DNA from: Mycobacterium colombiense
GTDB lineage: Bacteria > Actinomycetota > Actinomycetes > Mycobacteriales > Mycobacteriaceae
Assembly: GCF_003284975.1 (NCBI RefSeq)
Contig: NZ_QMEU01000015.1
Coordinates: 1-64,000, forward strand
DNA: 64,000 nucleotides
Reading direction: 5' to 3'
A program made the translations under genes and the position numbers. Numbering within the stretch: position 1 is the stretch's first letter; each line of letters starts with the position of its first letter. Shown here in pieces: positions 63,276-64,000 of the stretch. The notes beneath the pieces were generated by a model that was not told where the DNA came from, did no database searches, and saw only the letters and a program-made list of their open reading frames with translations.

Positions 63276-64000
63276 ATGGGTCAGTCAAGGAAAATGCGGG
63301 ACAAAGTAGTCGTGGTAACGGGCGCCTCGCAGGGCCTGGGGCAGTTTTTGTCCATGGAGCTCGCCGCTCAGGGGGCCCACGTTGTCTTGGTGGCGCGAAA
63401 CCAGGCCCGCCTGGAGGCGGTCCGTGATCAGATCGCTGCCGCCGGTGGCACAGCCTTGAGCGTGCCCAGCGATGTCACCGACGAAGCAGACTGCGACCGC
63501 ATGGTCGAGCAAACCGTCTCGCGCTTCGGCGGCATTGACGTTCTCGTCCTCAATGCCGGATCAGCCACCTACGGCAGGCTCGACGAACTGCACAGCTTCA
63601 CCCCGATCCGCGATTCGATGGCGATCAACTTTTTCGGCGCCGCCTACCCCACCTACCGCGCACTTGATCACCTGATCGCGCGCAAGGGCCTCATCGCTTA
63701 CGTCACATCGGGAAGCGGGCACCTGCCGATGGCCGGCTACCTCGGCTACACCACCAGCAAGCACGCCATGAACGGGTTCTTCGAAGCGCTTCGACTCGAA
63801 ATGATCCCGCACGGCGTTGATGTGCTGGCGATCAATCCCGGCGATATGTATAGCGATGACGGCGCCGGGCGCACCTTTTTCGGACCCGACGGCAACCAAC
63901 ACAAAATCGACCTTTCGATCAAGCGCACCAACGACATCACGCGCGTACCCGCCAGCGCTGTGGCGACACAGGCTGCAAAGGCTATTACGGATCGCCGCCG
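63276..64000 (+). CDS. short-chain dehydrogenase/reductase (3' end outside window)
   Basis: About 241 residues visible, open to the window edge. MRDKVVVVTGASQGLGQFLS holds the cofactor motif TGASQGLG, then LNAGSAT, catalytic Ser in YVTSGSG and YTTSK. It resembles 3-ketodihydrosphingosine reductase-like or DltE-type SDRs. ATG 63276 follows GGTGGGGAG; ATG 63294 is an alternative. Divergent from TetR. Confidence 0.88.
   Translation, partial: MGQSRKMRDKVVVVTGASQGLGQFLSMELAAQGAHVVLVARNQARLEAVRDQIAAAGGTALSVPSDVTDEADCDRMVEQTVSRFGGIDVLVLNAGSATYGRLDELHSFTPIRDSMAINFFGAAYPTYRALDHLIARKGLIAYVTSGSGHLPMAGYLGYTTSKHAMNGFFEALRLEMIPHGVDVLAINPGDMYSDDGAGRTFFGPDGNQHKIDLSIKRTNDITRVPASAVATQAAKAITDRR

Noticed and set aside
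1..64000. CRISPR arrays, tRNA or rRNA genes
   Set aside because: No regularly spaced repeats and no cloverleaf or rRNA-like sequence were seen by eye; a tRNAscan/CRISPR search would settle it.

Overview
The window reads as chromosome of a non-tuberculous Mycobacterium or a very close relative. The base composition is high in G+C, and GTG and TTG starts are common. The gene families are typically mycobacterial: an MmpS/MmpL pair, an F420-type LLM oxidoreductase, a FabG3 (Rv2002-type) dehydrogenase, a Gap-type membrane protein beside an NRPS, a DosR-type box, and many acyl-CoA enzymes and TetR regulators. The species cannot be fixed from sequence reading alone. I saw no tRNA, rRNA or CRISPR array.

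Region 1 (1-28.6 kb) is dense and looks like ordinary chromosome. It opens with the end of an EfeU-like gene followed by efeO and efeB (iron uptake). Next come an OsmC protein, an acyl-CoA dehydrogenase-like protein, and a tightly overlapping operon of ECF sigma factor, zinc-finger anti-sigma factor and formate/nitrite-type channel. A universal stress protein follows with a DosR-like box upstream. Then there is a series of lipid and redox enzymes ending in fabG3, which overlaps tail to tail with mmpS-mmpL. A TetR gene sits upstream of mmpS with matching palindromes. The segment ends with an HSL-type esterase, a crotonase, a TetR with a 26-bp operator, a PEP-mutase/isocitrate-lyase-like protein, an alkylguanine methyltransferase, a CobW GTPase and a TesB thioesterase.

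Region 2 (28.8-45 kb) is accessory in character, with long gaps and many regulators. It holds a MarR/SnoaL/SDR cassette with its own operator pair and 53-bp flanking direct repeats, then about 1 kb without genes and a CGNR zinc-finger protein. From 33 to 44.7 kb lies a probable catabolic island: two alpha/beta hydrolases, a TetR, a LysR/SDR divergent pair, a GMC oxidoreductase, and an operon of methyltransferase, hydrolase, CoA ligase and adenylate cyclase fusion. Four related 14-bp palindromes lie upstream of genes across this island, which suggests one shared regulator.

Region 3 (45-64 kb) starts with an IS3-family element that has a GGGAAAC frameshift site. It is followed by an esterase, an MBL hydrolase divergent from a fumarylacetoacetase-family/TetR operon with twin GGAAC-N4-GTTCC operators, and then a decayed zone. 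That zone contains fragments of ubiA, a Phd-type antitoxin and an AraC regulator, three copies of a ~50-bp repeat, and an SGNH hydrolase whose start codon seems lost. A dehalogenase-like hydrolase/TetR pair comes next. Then there is a reverse-strand cluster of one NRPS module (A-PCP-E with a threonine-like code), Gap and glycosyltransferase, which looks like a cut-down or rearranged glycopeptidolipid locus. The window ends in a divergent TetR/SDR pair; the SDR is cut by the window edge.
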